A stretch of 64,000 nucleotides of DNA, from contig NW_020312788.1 of the NCBI RefSeq assembly GCF_003265705.1, positions 8,877,468 through 8,941,467 on the forward strand, read 5' to 3'. This document shows positions 24,125-36,170 of the stretch, piece by piece (position 1 is the stretch's first letter; each line of letters starts with the position of its first letter). A program made the position numbers and the translations under genes. The DNA is from Callorhinus ursinus (lineage: Eukaryota > Chordata > Mammalia > Carnivora > Otariidae). The notes under the pieces are model-generated. The model was not told the DNA's origin. It was given only the letters and a program-made list of their open reading frames with translations, and searched no databases.

Positions 24125-25072
24125 GAACTTTTTAAAATTTTTTTTTACTTTTTTTAAAGTTTTTATTTTAATCACCTGGTGCTTATCATGACAAGTACAT
24201 TCCTTAATCCCCATTATGTATTTTACCCATCCTTCCACCCACCTCCCCTCTGATAACTATCAGCTTCTTCTCTACAGTTAAGAGTCTGTTTCTTTGTCTT
24301 GCTCCTTTTTTTCCCTTTACTCATTTGTTTTGTTTCTTAAATTCCACAAATGAGTGAAATCGAATGGTATTTGTCTTTCTCTGACTGACTTATTTTGCTT
24401 AGCATTATACTATCTAGCTCCATCCATGTTGTTGCCAATGGCAAGATGTCATTCTTTTTTATGGCTGAGTAATATTTATATTTATATATATATAGCTAGC
24501 TAGCTAGCTAGCTAGCTAGCTAGATAGATATATACACCACTTCTTTATCCATTCATCAATTGATGGACACTTGAGCTGCTTCCATATCTTGGCTATTTAA
24601 ATAATGCTACTATAAACACAGGGGTGCATGTATCCCTTTGAATTAGTGTTCTTGTATTCTTTGGATAAATACCCAGTAGTGTGTCTACTAGACCAAAGGA
24701 TGGTTCTACTTAACTTTTTGAGAAATCTCCATACTGTTTTCCATAGTGGCTGCACCAGTTTGCATTCCCCCCAAACAGTGCAAGAGGGCCATTTTTCTCC
24801 ACATCCTTGCCAACACCTTGTTATTTCTTGTTTTTGATTTTAGCCATTCTGACAGGTGTGAGGTGATAACTCATTGAGGTTTTGATTTGGATTTCCCTGA
24901 TGCCAAGCGATGTTGAGCACTTTTTCATGTGTCTGTTGGCCATCTGGATGTCTTCTTTGGAGAAATGTCTGGTCATGTCTTCTGCCCATTTTTAATTGGA
25001 TTATTGGGTTTTGGGTATTGAGTTTTATAAGTTCTTTATATATTTTGGATACTAACCCTTTATGGGATATCA
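24125..25072 (-). mobile_element. Older 5'-truncated LINE-1 3' end
   Basis: Antisense L1 3'UTR followed by the ORF2 C-terminal region (minus strand 24840-25073 encodes [20 protein letters not shown] and [13 protein letters not shown] text). It differs from the young copies in its 3'UTR ('ttttattttaatcacctggtgc'). The tetranucleotide array at 24494-24526 has grown inside it. Confidence 0.85.
24494..24526. repeat. (TAGC)n microsatellite
   Basis: About eight uninterrupted TAGC units, then TAGATAGATA, next to a TATATA run. Likely polymorphic. Confidence 0.9.
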
Positions 25073-25874
25073 AAAAAAACTTTAAAGCATTAAAAAACTT
25101 TGAAATGTCTTTAAAGTTTAATTTCTAGAAATACAGCAGAATAAACATTTCTAATCGATAGACTTGAAAGAGTTTGACTGAGTAATGAAATGCTCAGCGT
25201 GGCAAGGTAGAAAACAAGGTCATATGTCTTTGTTTTTCAACTTAGTGATAAATGATGTCAGCTAGGAAAAATATAAATTATTGAGTGCCTTACTATATAC
25301 ATTTTTATCTAGTTTTCATTTGGTATATTATAAGATGGCACATTCCAAAAACTATTATCTGCAGAGAACAATCCTTTTCCAATCCTTTATGTCCGTACGT
25401 TCCCATAGATATCAACATGAGAGTGTTCATTGCCTTGAGCTCAATCGAGGTACTGCATGACTTTAATGTGAATCCTTTAGTGTTCTATAAGGTCATGGTA
25501 TAACTGATTTTATGTAGAACATGTAGTTCTCATTTCTTAATTAGTTGCTCTGCTCCTTCTCTTTCGTACTGAGTACAGTATCCACAGTTACTCCTATATG
25601 CTGCAGGGACCAGCCTTCCTCCACTTCCAGGGGCCTTCTGGGAAAGAAAGTAGAAAGACTGTATAGGGATGTGTGGTACCTGATTTTTATCATCCAGTCA
25701 AATAAGACCTGTGAACTGCAACACTAAACAAACTTTCTTCTCAGGACCCACTTGGACATTGGAGGGCAACAACTACTTTTTCAGCTGTTTCAGGAGATTC
25801 TTCAGGTCGATCAAGAAGCTCCTTCTGTGTGGGCTCTTCAGCAGATGATGAAACTTTGGTTAAAGGCTCAGGAT

Positions 25875-26075
25875 GGGGTGCCTGGGTGAGTCAGTCAGTT
25901 AAGCAACTGACTCTTGATTTCTGCTCACGTCATGATCTCAGGGTGCGATCTAGTCCTGCAGTGGGCTCTGGGCTGAGCAGGGAGCCTGTTTGAGATTCTC
26001 TCTCTCTCTCTCCCTCGCCCTCTGCCCCAACCCACTGCTCATCCACACACGTGCTCTCTCTCAAAATAAATAAAT
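25875..26075 (+). repeat. CAN SINE (intermediate age)
   Basis: Head GGGGTGCCTGGGTGAGTCAG with a TC-repeat middle and an AAATAAATAAATAAA tail. The flanking AAAGGCTCAGG / AAAGGCTTAGG duplication has one mismatch. Confidence 0.88.
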
Positions 26076-26593
26076 AAAGGCTTAGGCAAGTTGTGTCTCT
26101 GCTGCTTCTCTGTGTGATGTTTCAAAAGATGTCTGACTTGTTTTCAAGCACCAAATCTTCATCACCCACAAGTTTACGACCATTGCTTAACAGGTTTCAC
26201 CTGTTATCTGATAAAAGCACTCTTCCAGTTTTCTCAATTTCATTTCCTGGTGAGGTCTTAGAACATTCTCTATGTATCTACTGGCCTTTGCACCCTGTGC
26301 TTTGTGTTTTTTTCTGCCAAGTTTTTGCCTTTTCTCATTCTTCTCTTTTTCTTTCAGATACTCTTGGGAAGATTTAAATGAATTAAGCCATGAGGTAGTC
26401 ACAGAAATAATTAAAGTAAGAAGAGCAAGTGGTAAGAAAATCTGGACACACAGCAAAATTAGATCTTTAATTCCTAGATCAGGGATCCTATGCTGAGCTC
26501 CAGACACAAGAAGGGAAGAGCAGAGAGGAGGAAAATGCCAATAACCCCATGAGAAGCTATAGTGGTGGGAGCCCCATATTCTGTGCAGGAGGT

Positions 26594-27380
26594 TGAATTT
26601 TCTTAATACTTGCCAATTTCAAAGAGCTATATCAACCAACAAGCAATGCTACAATCAACCACACAAGCAATGCTACGATCCAACTCAATTCTGACACAAG
26701 TTAATGGGACACAGCATCAGATTCCAGGGTTGAGGGTTCATTCCTGCAAGATTGCCCCCACGCCCCTCCCCAGGTTGCTACTTGAGCTTCTGAGTGGGGC
26801 TATAAATCAGATGTTCCCACAACCTTCCACTCTGGTTCAATTAATTTGCTAGAGCTGCTCACAGAACTCAGGGCAACATTTTACTTATAGATTACTGGTT
26901 TATTACAAAAGAATATACCTCAGGAACACAGCCAGGTAGAGAGATGCACAGGGCAAGGTATGGGGAAAGGGCAGGAGCTTCCACGCCCTCTCCAGACATG
27001 CTACTCTCCCCACTCTCCACATGTTCACCACTTGGAAGCTCTCAGTTCCCTGTCCTTTTGGGATTCCATGGAGGCTTCATTACATAGGCATAATTGATTA
27101 AACCATTGGCCACTGGTGATTGAACTCAATCTCTAGCTCCTTCCATTCACTGGAGGTGAGAGGGTGGGACTGAAAGTTCCAGCCCTCTAATCACATGCTT
27201 GGCTCCACTGACCCCCAGCCCCCATCCTGTGGTGAGTTCTAAAAGACACCTCATTAACATAACAAAAGACATCTTTGTTGCTTTCCTCACTTAGGAAATT
27301 TCAAGGGGCTTAGGAGCTCTGTGACAAAAAACGGGATGAATACCAAATATATATTTGTTATTATAAATCACAACATCACA
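26594..27380 (-). mobile_element. Solo LTR, ERVL-type
   Basis: 787 bases starting TG and ending CA, flanked by a perfect 5-base duplication GAGGT (26589-26593 and 27381-27385). Read on the minus strand it begins TGTGATGTTGTGATTTATAA and contains 'aatatatatttggtattcat'. I associate these with old class III (ERVL) LTRs of the LTR16/LTR33 type; the family name is tentative. No internal viral genes are present. It lies about 115 bases upstream (plus-strand left) of the 27497-27643 exon donor, inside the intron. Confidence 0.75.
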
Positions 27381-27496
27381 GAGGTTATAATTTAAATCAC
27401 TTTGAATCTTTTGAACGAGTTATACCATTTCAGTACGTGTATTTAAAAGACAACAAAATGATGGCATTTTTAAGAGTATTTTCAAATAAAACATAC

Positions 27497-27643
27497 CTGG
27501 GAAGGAACATTTTTGGGAGGCTCTATACGAATGCTTGGATCCCATTCTCCAGGAGGGAGAACAGTAACCTGATCCAAAAATTCATCGATTCCTGATACCA
27601 AGTCATTGCGATCTTTAGCTTTGTAAGCAACATCATGAAATAC
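27497..27643 (-). CDS. SLC4A10: SLC4A10 internal exon, end of cytoplasmic core
   Basis: A 147-base, phase 0 to phase 0 exon from a cctcctatag acceptor to a CAG|gtatgt donor. It encodes 49 residues: [40 protein letters not shown] and EPPKNVPSQ. The '[11 protein letters not shown]' and '[16 protein letters not shown]' blocks are hallmarks of the C-terminal edge of the cytoplasmic domain in Na+-coupled bicarbonate transporters. After them the chain enters the linker to the membrane domain. Its length would allow skipping in frame, but that would remove conserved core structure. It is flanked by large introns of about 8.4 kb upstream and 9.7 kb downstream. Confidence 0.96.
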
Positions 27644-29529
27644 CTATAGGAGGAAAAGAAAAAAACAATAAGTAAAAGATAAAAAAGCAATTATAAAAAG
27701 AACATGTTCAGTGTTTTCATTTCCTAGTTATGTCACAATTTTAAAAAATTGGCAGCTCTAACTAAAGAAGTTTTTAATTTAAACTATTATAATTTAGTTT
27801 ATTTCTATGAATGCACACAGATATATATTTTTCTTAGAATGCTAGAATGAATGTTGAAATTTCTGGAGGCAGGAGTAAGAGAAAGGGAAAGGAGTAAGAA
27901 AGGAAGCTCATTAAACTAGAATTAAGGATTCAAGTTTGGCAGAGGTTATTTGTGTGTGGGTAAATCAAACTTTCAGAAAGAAGCCCTTGCTTAAAAATAG
28001 AGATAATATTTATAGAATATGTTAAAAATTTTAGCAATATTTATACCCCGGTACATATAAACCAATTAAAAAGGCTTATTTTGTTTTAATTTTTAAATAA
28101 TAATAAAGTTATAAATTAGTATTCTCTGGGCATATATCATATCTACACAGTGCAGCAAGCAGACTAATACACCCATTCAGGTGTAACATGTCACTTTCAA
28201 GTGTAAGTTAAACACGTTGCCTTTTGTCTGCTATAGTGACTGAGAAAAAGCAAGTCGAGATGGAGTGTCTATGGGCCTGGGTGCCTGAGTGACTATAACG
28301 AGCAGAACGCTTGCGCCAACTCATGATAGACAACGAGCATGATAGAAGGAAATCCTCATTGTTTTAAACCACTGAGATTTTAGGTGGTTATTCCTGCAGC
28401 ATAACCTAATCTCTTCTGACTAACACACAGAGAAATGATATACTTAACATAACAAATGAAGAAAGTAAAAATAAAGATAAATTGGAAAAATTGATCTATA
28501 CTAAACATCATATAAATGTTTCTGGTACTTTCTGTATTTCATGTAATATGAAATGGAACAAATATTTCAGGCTTGGGGCTAGTAAATTATTCTATATGCT
28601 GAGCTATGTATTACAATGGCTACATATTCCAAAATTTCCAGGGAAATTGTGCTTTCAAGTGTTTTATTCTACTTTTAGACCATTTGTTTTAGTTTCTGGT
28701 TTGATACTCAATCTAAACTGCTGAAGAAGAGATAATGATTATTTTCAAAAGCTTTTTGTTTACTTTCCAGCCAAGAACTTTTCACAAAAGATTATTGGTG
28801 TGATAAATATACAGTCTTTGCTTAGGATAAATTGAAGACACCGAAGATATATTAATGGTTTAGTTGTATTTGGGAAAGATATATATTTTTTTTAAATATT
28901 GACAACACTGATTTCCCTGCCACAAGCCACTGAGATTATAGCCCAGAATATTTATCCTCTTCTAACGAGTTTTATATGGCCATGAGACCTAATCTGAACA
29001 TTTAAGAATTACAAATGTTTTTAATCCCAACAAGAGTTTAGCTACTTTACTAAACTCTCTTGAAATCTTTCTTGAGTTGATCTCTTAATTTAAAAATTGC
29101 TTCAAGAGATCCCATGATCCTATACCTGCTTTAGATAAATGAATGTCCAAATTCATCCAGGACAGCTGATTTCCTATTATCTTAAAACTCCTCAGAGGTA
29201 TAGATACCACAATTTGTTTGATTTTTAAATTAAAAGCATTCTTTACTATTGATTTCCAATCACCAATTTCCCCAATATCTTAATTACTTTAAACAGCTTC
29301 TCTCCCTTCTCTCCCTTCTCATTATGTAGCTAAGCTACATTCTGATTTCAACATACATTTGACTTTTAAGAGAAGCCTTCCCTCATCCCCTCTCAAACAA
29401 GATTAGACATCTTGTTAATATTCTCCTAACACCTTCTTCTTTTTCTTGATAGTTTTCACTGTAATTGTAATTATATAATTAGTTGCTTCATGCTTATTTT
29501 CCTTGCTAAAACATGAGCTCTGAACATTC

Positions 29530-30270
29530 ATTTAATATTTATCAAACTACTTATATGCTAAAGATACAGCAGTGAATAAAACCAACAAAAATCCATCCCT
29601 CATGGAGCTTACATTCTAGTGGGAGGGGAGAGATGGAAAGTAAACAATATAGTGAGTATATATTTTGTTGGAAGGTGTTATGTTCTATGCAGAAAAATGA
29701 AGCAGGGAAGAGGAATAGGGGTATGATTGGGGGATGCTGTGATTTAAGTAGGGTGATTAAGGAAGGCCTCAATGAGACATTTTAGCAAAAACCGAGGTAT
29801 TGGAAACAAGAGCTCTCCAGACAGAGGGCAGAGCCAGTGCAAAGATTCTCAGGTGAGAGCAGGCATGTCATATTTGAGAAGTAGCTAGGAGGTCAGATCC
29901 AGGGAAGGAGTGAGCTAGAGGGAGAGTAACAGAAGATGAGGTCTGAGAGGAAAGGTCATCCTGTAGGATTTTGTAGATCATCATAAGAATTTTGACTTTT
30001 ACTCTGAATGAGATAAGAAGCCATTAGAAGGCCCTACAGAAGAGTAGCTCTAGCTGTCTATTGAGAACAGAATGAAATAGGCAATAGCAGAGAGAACAAG
30101 TAGGAATCTATTGCAATAATAGAATAATAATGGTGGCACAGAACAGGTGATATGGGTAAGAACAAGGTGATAACAGTTCAGAAAGTCAGAAGTAGTAGGA
30201 TTCCAGATATATTTTGAAAGTAGAGCCAGGAAGATTTATTGGCAGACCAGATTTGAGTGTGAAAGATATA
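29530..30270 (+). repeat. Ancient composite interspersed repeat, second copy
   Basis: 'ctcatggagcttacattctagtgggagggg' (29599 onward), 'aggaaggcctcaatgagac', 'gacttttactctgaatgagataagaagccatt' and 'tattttgaaagtagagccagg' occur in the order seen in the copy at 19340-20340. It resumes after the L1 at about 30937 ('agaggagtcaaggaggact'). Confidence 0.65.
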
Positions 30271-30926
30271 AGAACCAAGATGCCCATCGACAGATGAATG
30301 GATAAAGAAGATGTGGTATATATACACAATGGAATATTATGCAGCCATCAAAAGGAATGAGATCTTGCCATTTGCAACGACGTGGATGGAACTGGAGGGT
30401 GTTATGCTGAGTGAAATAAGTCAATCAGAGAAAGACATGTATCACATGACCTCACTGATATGAGGAATTCTTAATCTCAGGAAACAAACTGAGTGTTACT
30501 GGAGTGGTTGGGGGTGGGAGGGATGGGATGGCTGGGTGATAGACATTGGGGAGGGTATGTGCTACGGTGAGCGCTGTGAATTGTGCAAGACTGTTGAATC
30601 ACAGATCTGTACTTCTGAAACAAATAACGCAACATATTATAAGAAAAAAGGAAAAGAAGAAGATAACAGGAGAGGAAGAAAAGGGGAGTATGTCAGAGGG
30701 GGAGACGAACCATGAGAGATGATGGACTCTGAAAAACAAACTGAGGGTTCTAGAGGGTAGGGGGGTGGGGGGATGGGTTAGCCTGGTGATGGGTATTGAG
30801 GAGGGCACGTTTTGCATGGTGCACTGGGTGTTATGAACAAACAATGAATCATGGAACACTGCATCAAAAACTAATGATGTAATATATGGTGATTAACATA
30901 ACAATAAAAAAATTAAAAAAAAAAAA
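30271..30926 (+). mobile_element. Young 5'-truncated LINE-1 inserted in an older repeat
   Basis: Sense strand runs from 'agaaccaagatgcccatcga' (ORF2 C-terminal region) through the 3'UTR to 'gattaacataacaataaaaa' and an A-rich tail. The duplication GAAAGATATA is at 30261-30270 and 30927-30936. Confidence 0.92.
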
Positions 30927-30994
30927 GAAAGATATAGAGGAGTCAAGGAGGACTTCAAAAGGCCAGTGACCATGTCTTTAATTTAAAAAAAATT

Positions 30995-31206
30995 TTTTTA
31001 AAGATTTTATTTATTCATTTGAGAGGGGAAGAGAGAGAGAGAAAGAGAGAGAGAGCACGCACAAGCCAGGGGGAGGGACAAAGGGAGAGGGAGAAGCAGA
31101 CTCCTCACTAAGCAGGGAGCCTGACCCAGGGCTCGATCCCAGGACCCTAGGATCATGACTGAGCTGAAGGCAGATGCTTAACTGACTGAGCCACCCAGGC
31201 GCCCCC
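30995..31206 (-). repeat. CAN SINE, reverse orientation
   Basis: Reads from an A/T-rich tail (complement of AATAAATAAAATC) through a GA-rich tract to 'tgagccacccaggcgccccc', the complement of the SINE head. It lies just beyond the composite repeat interrupted by the 30271-30926 L1. Confidence 0.9.
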
Positions 31207-31244
31207 ACAGTTTTCATTTCTATCACACAACTAGGAACTGTCCT

Positions 31245-31325
31245 TCTTTTCTTCCTTCCTTCCTTCCTTCTTCATTCTTTTCCTCCCTCCCTGCCTCTCT
31301 TCCTCCCTTCCTTTCTCTTCTTTCT
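31245..31325 (+). repeat. CT-rich (TTCC)n tract
   Basis: About 80 bases of almost pure pyrimidine with TTCC units. On the SLC4A10 coding strand it is purine-rich. Confidence 0.85.
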
Positions 31326-31654
31326 AAAAGAGGAGATTCTAGATCATCTTTGTAAGGTGATAGAAATGATAGAGTAGGAAGAAACTGATAATGTAGAAAC
31401 TGGAGTGGATAATTAGGAGCAAATTTCCCATCGATGCAGTGGGTGGGAAGAAGGAGGATCCAGAAATGGAGACTGATAAAAAAGCAGCAATGAATTAGGA
31501 GGAACCTCAGTAAATGTGTTTGTTTCCTTCAAGCCTGCTTTTACTATTTTTGGGCCTTTGTTCTTCCACATATTTCATAGAATAAACTTACCAAGCTCCT
31601 CAATAAATCCCAACGGGATTTTAAGTGGAATTGCAATGATGGTTTTCTCACCAT

Positions 31655-32288
31655 CATTGCTTGCCTAAATTGTTACAATGCCTCTTAAGTGTTCTCTGCT
31701 TTTTCCCTTGCTCCTCCACAAGCCAAGTGATGCTTTTAATATGTGAGACAAATCATGTCATTTCTCTACTCAAAACCTTCCATTTGCTTCCCAACTCAAA
31801 GTCCTTACATGACCTACAAATACTCTACAAAGACTGGCCCATTGTCTCTTTGACCTCATTGCCTACTGCCCTCTCCCTTTCTGAAACCTCCTGCCCAGCC
31901 AGGTTGTCCTCTTTGTTATTCCCCAGATATTCCTGACATGCTCCTGTCTCAAAGCATTTTCCCTTGTTTATCCTTTTGCTTGGGAAGCTCTTCCCTCAGA
32001 TATCTGAATAGCTTGCTCCCTCTCCTCTTTTAGGTTCTTGATTTTAACTTGAAACTCTCCCCATCCCACTCCTCTCTCCTTTCCTTGCCTTGGGGGTTTC
32101 CTCTATAGCACTTATCACACATACCATATATTTTACCTATTTATATGCTAGTTCATCTTTCCAATAGACTATTAGCTCAATGAAAGAAAAGGCTTTTGTC
32201 TATTTTGTTCACTGATAGATCCCCAGCAACTGCAAGAGTGCCTGATAAATAGTTTACATTCAATAAATATTTATTAAATGAATTAAAT
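31655..32288 (+). repeat. L2 3' region
   Basis: Ordered L2 landmarks: 'aaagtccttacatgacctac', 'gcccattgtctctttgacctcattgcctactgccctctccc', 'tatagcacttatcacacata', and the end 'cattcaataaatatttattaaatgaatta'. The 91-codon plus frame at 31661-31936 is L2 sequence, not a gene. Confidence 0.8.
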
Positions 32289-34601
32289 AAAGAACAAAGT
32301 GAAGGAGGAATTTGTCATACTAGAGACCAAGACTCATTATAGTAAAGACACTATAATTAAAATAGTTATGGCACAGAGATGGGTGGTTTTGTTGTTGTTG
32401 TTGTTTGAAAAGCACTCATTGCTAACCATTGAATAAATGATGGACTAACCAATAAATGGTGCTAAGCCAAGTTACTATATAAAAATGAAATTCGGTCTTT
32501 ACCCACCTCCCATATTAAAAGCAATTCTAGGTATATTAAAAACTTATATAAGAGAGAGAAAGTATAAAACTCATGAGCATAAAATAAAAGAATATATTTA
32601 TGACCTTGGGGTAAGCAATAGTACACATTTCAAAGTTTTAGTTTCAAAACAAAGCGCACAATTAATTTTAGTTGTTCTTCATGAAAAAAAGATGTTCAAA
32701 AATGTGAAATGCCAATAGAAGATCAAGTGACATGAGTGCTGAACACGGAATAGTATATTCTATAAATAGTGGCCTTACTGAGAGCAGTTTTCATAGAGTG
32801 GTAGTGACAAAAATCAGACTGTAATACCTTGAGATGAATGAAGCTAAAATAACCAGGTCCAGGAAGATGCTACTCCTTTTCAAAGCTTTTGAAATTCAGA
32901 TTCAGCCAACAGTTCTTCAATAGTAGATGCTATGTGAAGCAGTAAGGGATTTCCCTTTAAGGATGGGGAAAACCTGGACATTTATTTGATATGTATTTCT
33001 TAAGTAGCTACTATATTTGGGCCTGCTTGCTGATTGAAGAGAAAGAGTCAGTGTTGACTTAAAATCTGGGTAACAGAGAGAATTCTTGGCTCAGAAATCC
33101 AGAACAAGAAGACGAAAAACAATGCCACTCTTAGTAATGTTTTGTTTTTGTTTTTCCTTTTGTTTTCATAAAACTGTCATTTATGTTAATATATACTGAT
33201 TTTATTATTTTTAAATGAATTTCATAAATACAGATTTTTTAAATTCTCAGCTTTAAGTTCTATTATGATAAATATCAGCATACTATTTATATAAACAAAA
33301 GCTCTTTGGTGTGCTTAATAATGTTTAAGAATGTTAAAGGATTAACATTGGTAGTAACGCCAATGGTAGTTGGTAGTAGTGCCAATAAGCAAAATCATAT
33401 GATTTATCGCTAGTAATGCTCAACAGAAAGGAAGAAATAGCTTACTGAATTGATTTAATGTCAGGTATTGCTAAGATGACTAGCACATTCAGTTATTAAC
33501 TCATTAAAAAAAAAAGATTAAACCCTGACTGAAGACCTGACACTATGCTAAGTCTAAAAATACAAAAGAAAAGACAGAATGACTACCCACAAGAAATTTC
33601 CAGTATGGAGAGGAGAAAAACCAACAAAGGTCAGTCAACAAATACTTATTTGAGCACCTGACAAAATCAGGGCACAAAAATGAATGATAAGTGTTAACTG
33701 CTATCATGGAATTTACAGTTTGATACCATAATCTGATTCACCACTTTCTTAACTAAACTATGAACCAACATATTAAATTTTATTCTTAATGAGTATAACT
33801 ATTCATTGCCTTCAAGGCAATTAGATAAGCAGAACAACCTCTTTACCTGGGCTTTGAACAATAAAAAATGTTCTTTCTCTTTTAAAAGTATTTAAACATT
33901 GTTTTGGTATTCAATGGATCTACTATTATAATCAATTGCTCTGATTTTCTGGAGTAACTTTCTAACTGTTTCTGCTTCTCTATCCCACTGCTCACAGAGA
34001 GTTACAAATCGCCCTAAAACTAAGCTCTAAACTTTCAAGTCAAAGGGATTTATGTTTGAGCCCGCATTTAGGTGGCTAATGCTTGCTCTCAAATTGCTCT
34101 CATTCTAAATCTATGATTTAAAAAACATGGGTGCTTCCCTGTTGTTCCATGGCCACCTGATTAGTCAAAAAGACTTTGGAACTGACATCTTTCGGTTGAG
34201 AAAACCTGACTCCTAACTGGGGAAGAGAAGAATTAGGAAGAGAGATACCTTACGTATATATGAACCTCCCATGACACAACATGCTCCTCTCATCGTATAA
34301 TATATCCCATGCCCCAGAAATATCTTATGTCCTATTGTGGTAGATATAGAAACATAACATAACATGAAATATATGTGCATAAAAGTGACAGTACTTAAAT
34401 TGTGGACTGCGAATCACAGTGGCATATATTTTGCAATACTGTAAAAACTGCAAAATATTAATCAATATGGAAACACTAAAAGCAAAGATACCGTGAGTGT
34501 CTTCTCAAGACAGTTCCACTAGAGCAGGTTTGTGGTCCTCATGAAGCCCTTTTCCAACTCCCCTGTCCTGTTCCAGATTTCCTCAATAACGTGATACTCA
34601 C

Positions 34602-35045
34602 TGTGGTGAACTGAGTAGTGTCCTCTCAAAACATGTCCACCTGAACCTCAGAATGTGACCTTATTTGGAATAAGGGTCTTTGCAAATGTAATGAAGGTAA
34701 AGATCTCAAGATAAAATCATCCTAGATTAGGGTTGGCTCTAAGTCCAATGATGGATATCCTTCTAAGAGACAGAAAGGGAGAAGACACACAGAGGAAAGG
34801 GAGAAGAAAGCCATGTAAAAATGGAAGCAGAGATTGGAATTTTGCCACCACAAGTCAAGAAATGCCAGGAGCCACCAGAAGCTGGAAAGACAAGGAAACA
34901 TTCTCCCCTAGAGCCTTCAGAGAGAATGTGGCCCCCTGCTAACACCCTGATTTCACACTTCTGGCCCCCCAAAATGTGAGAAAATAAATTATTCTTGTTT
35001 TAATCACCCACTAAGTTTTTACGGCAGCCATAGGAAAGGAATACA
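34602..35045 (+). mobile_element. MLT1-like MaLR solo LTR
   Basis: Starts TGTGGTGAACTGAGTAGTGT, includes 'cagaatgtgaccttatttgg', 'tgtgagaaaataaatt' and 'ggcagccataggaaaggaatac', and ends CA. The near-perfect 5-base duplication CTCAC / CTCAT is at 34597-34601 and 35046-35050. The overlapping 69-codon frames on both strands here are LTR sequence. No internal region remains. Confidence 0.85.
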
Positions 35046-35789
35046 CTCATTAAGTTGATTCTTTCTCAAATTGATAAAAAAAATGTGTTTTTCTTTCAGC
35101 TTTTGGTTTCCTATGTGTAAATATCAATAATGGATCCATATAAAACCTTAAAACATAATCTGGACAGATATAATAGAATTTATATCAAACTCCAAACCAA
35201 GTTCAAATTTCCAGGTTTCATAAACCTAGGGAAAATTTTATACAATACTAATTTGCTCTTTTTACAGATTTTCAAGTATCCAAAGCCATGTATTTCAATT
35301 AATACATTAAATTATTTAGATGAGATTCTAAAAAATGCATAATCTGTTATTTACTACTGAATTTTGAATGTATGACCCTTCCATGATCTTTTGTATCTAC
35401 TCTTCCTTAACAATAAAAACAATAGATTTCCATAACCAGTTATATGTTAGTACTTATTTCTTATTTTTATGATTGTACATTTTTGAGACATACACCTCTT
35501 TGAGAAGCTGATAAAAGCTTTTTCCAGTCCAAAAAAATTACATACAAATTTTTTACATAGAAAAATTTGTGTGCTGTATCAAAGAGATCACAGACGCCTT
35601 GAAATTCATCTATAGCTCCTCTAATGGTTCAAAGACTCTCAGGTTAAGAACATTCAGGCAACTGTAAAGAGAGTTGATAGATGTTGCATAGCTTTTGGTA
35701 TCATATATACTATTCAGATAACTACCAATGTTTTTTCAAGTCCTAAAATTATTTTGCCCAAAACAAGATTTATAATGATACTAACAACG

Positions 35790-35816
35790 GGGCTCACTTT
35801 AGCAGCACATATACTA
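35790..35816 (+). pseudogene. U6 snRNA-like 5' fragment
   Basis: 'gggctcactttagcagcaca' followed by 'tatacta' resembles the first 27 bases of U6 snRNA with about four differences, then similarity stops. At most a truncated U6 pseudogene; it could be chance. Confidence 0.4.
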
Positions 35817-36082
35817 TAGGGGAATATTAATAAATACATTCAAAAGTGTCACTAAATCATTTTCTTTAGAATATGAGGTTTTAAAGCATTATATCCATGT
35901 GTGTGAATTTATTACCCCTTTCAAACAAATATTTCCAAAGGAAATTTTATAGTGGAAGCACAGAAGAAGGGGGATTCAATACAGAGAAATCTGATTCACA
36001 ACAAATAATCATGAATACAGGAACTCCAAAAGTTAAGTGTACCTAGTAAGGGAAAATGTTCCCAATGAACTTGAATAAATAC

Positions 36083-36170
36083 CTCATCTGTCATTAGGGT
36101 TGCAATTGATCTGCCAATCTCATGGTACTGTTGACCCTTTCCCAGGGGTCCCAGAAGAATGAACAAAAAT
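36083..36170 (-). CDS. SLC4A10: SLC4A10 internal exon, cytoplasmic core strand RFLFILLGP
   Basis: An 88-base exon with a ttaattacag acceptor and a GAG|gtattt donor. The single first base completes Arg, followed by [20 protein letters not shown] and SIATLMTDE, ending in phase 0. RFLFILLGP followed by a polar [12 protein letters not shown] loop is a signature of the SLC4 cytoplasmic domain, the core beta strand and the helix after it. The exon is short, matching the finely divided architecture of this gene. Skipping it would shift the frame (88 is not divisible by 3), so it should be constitutive. Confidence 0.95.

Larger units (their letters stand above)
17826..27496 (-). other. SLC4A10: SLC4A10 intron, 9.7 kb, repeat-rich
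   Basis: Contains a MIR (about 17905-18075), an old composite repeat (about 19340-20340) split by a SINE (19784-19985), SINEs at 21895-22056 and 25875-26075, L1 pieces at about 22662-23181 and 24125-25072, a perfect hairpin (24028-24065), a tetranucleotide array (24494-24526) and a solo LTR (26594-27380) that ends only about 115 bases from the next exon. No cellular coding sequence is supported. Confidence 0.75.
27644..36082 (-). other. SLC4A10: SLC4A10 intron, 8.4 kb
   Basis: Contains an old composite repeat (about 29530-30270, resuming at 30937) interrupted by a young L1 3' fragment (30271-30926), a minus-strand SINE (30995-31206), a CT-rich tract (about 31245-31325), an L2 3' region (about 31655-32288), an MLT1-like LTR (34602-35045) and a U6-like fragment (35790-35816). 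About 32300-34600 is unique AT-rich sequence in which I see no element. Confidence 0.7.
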
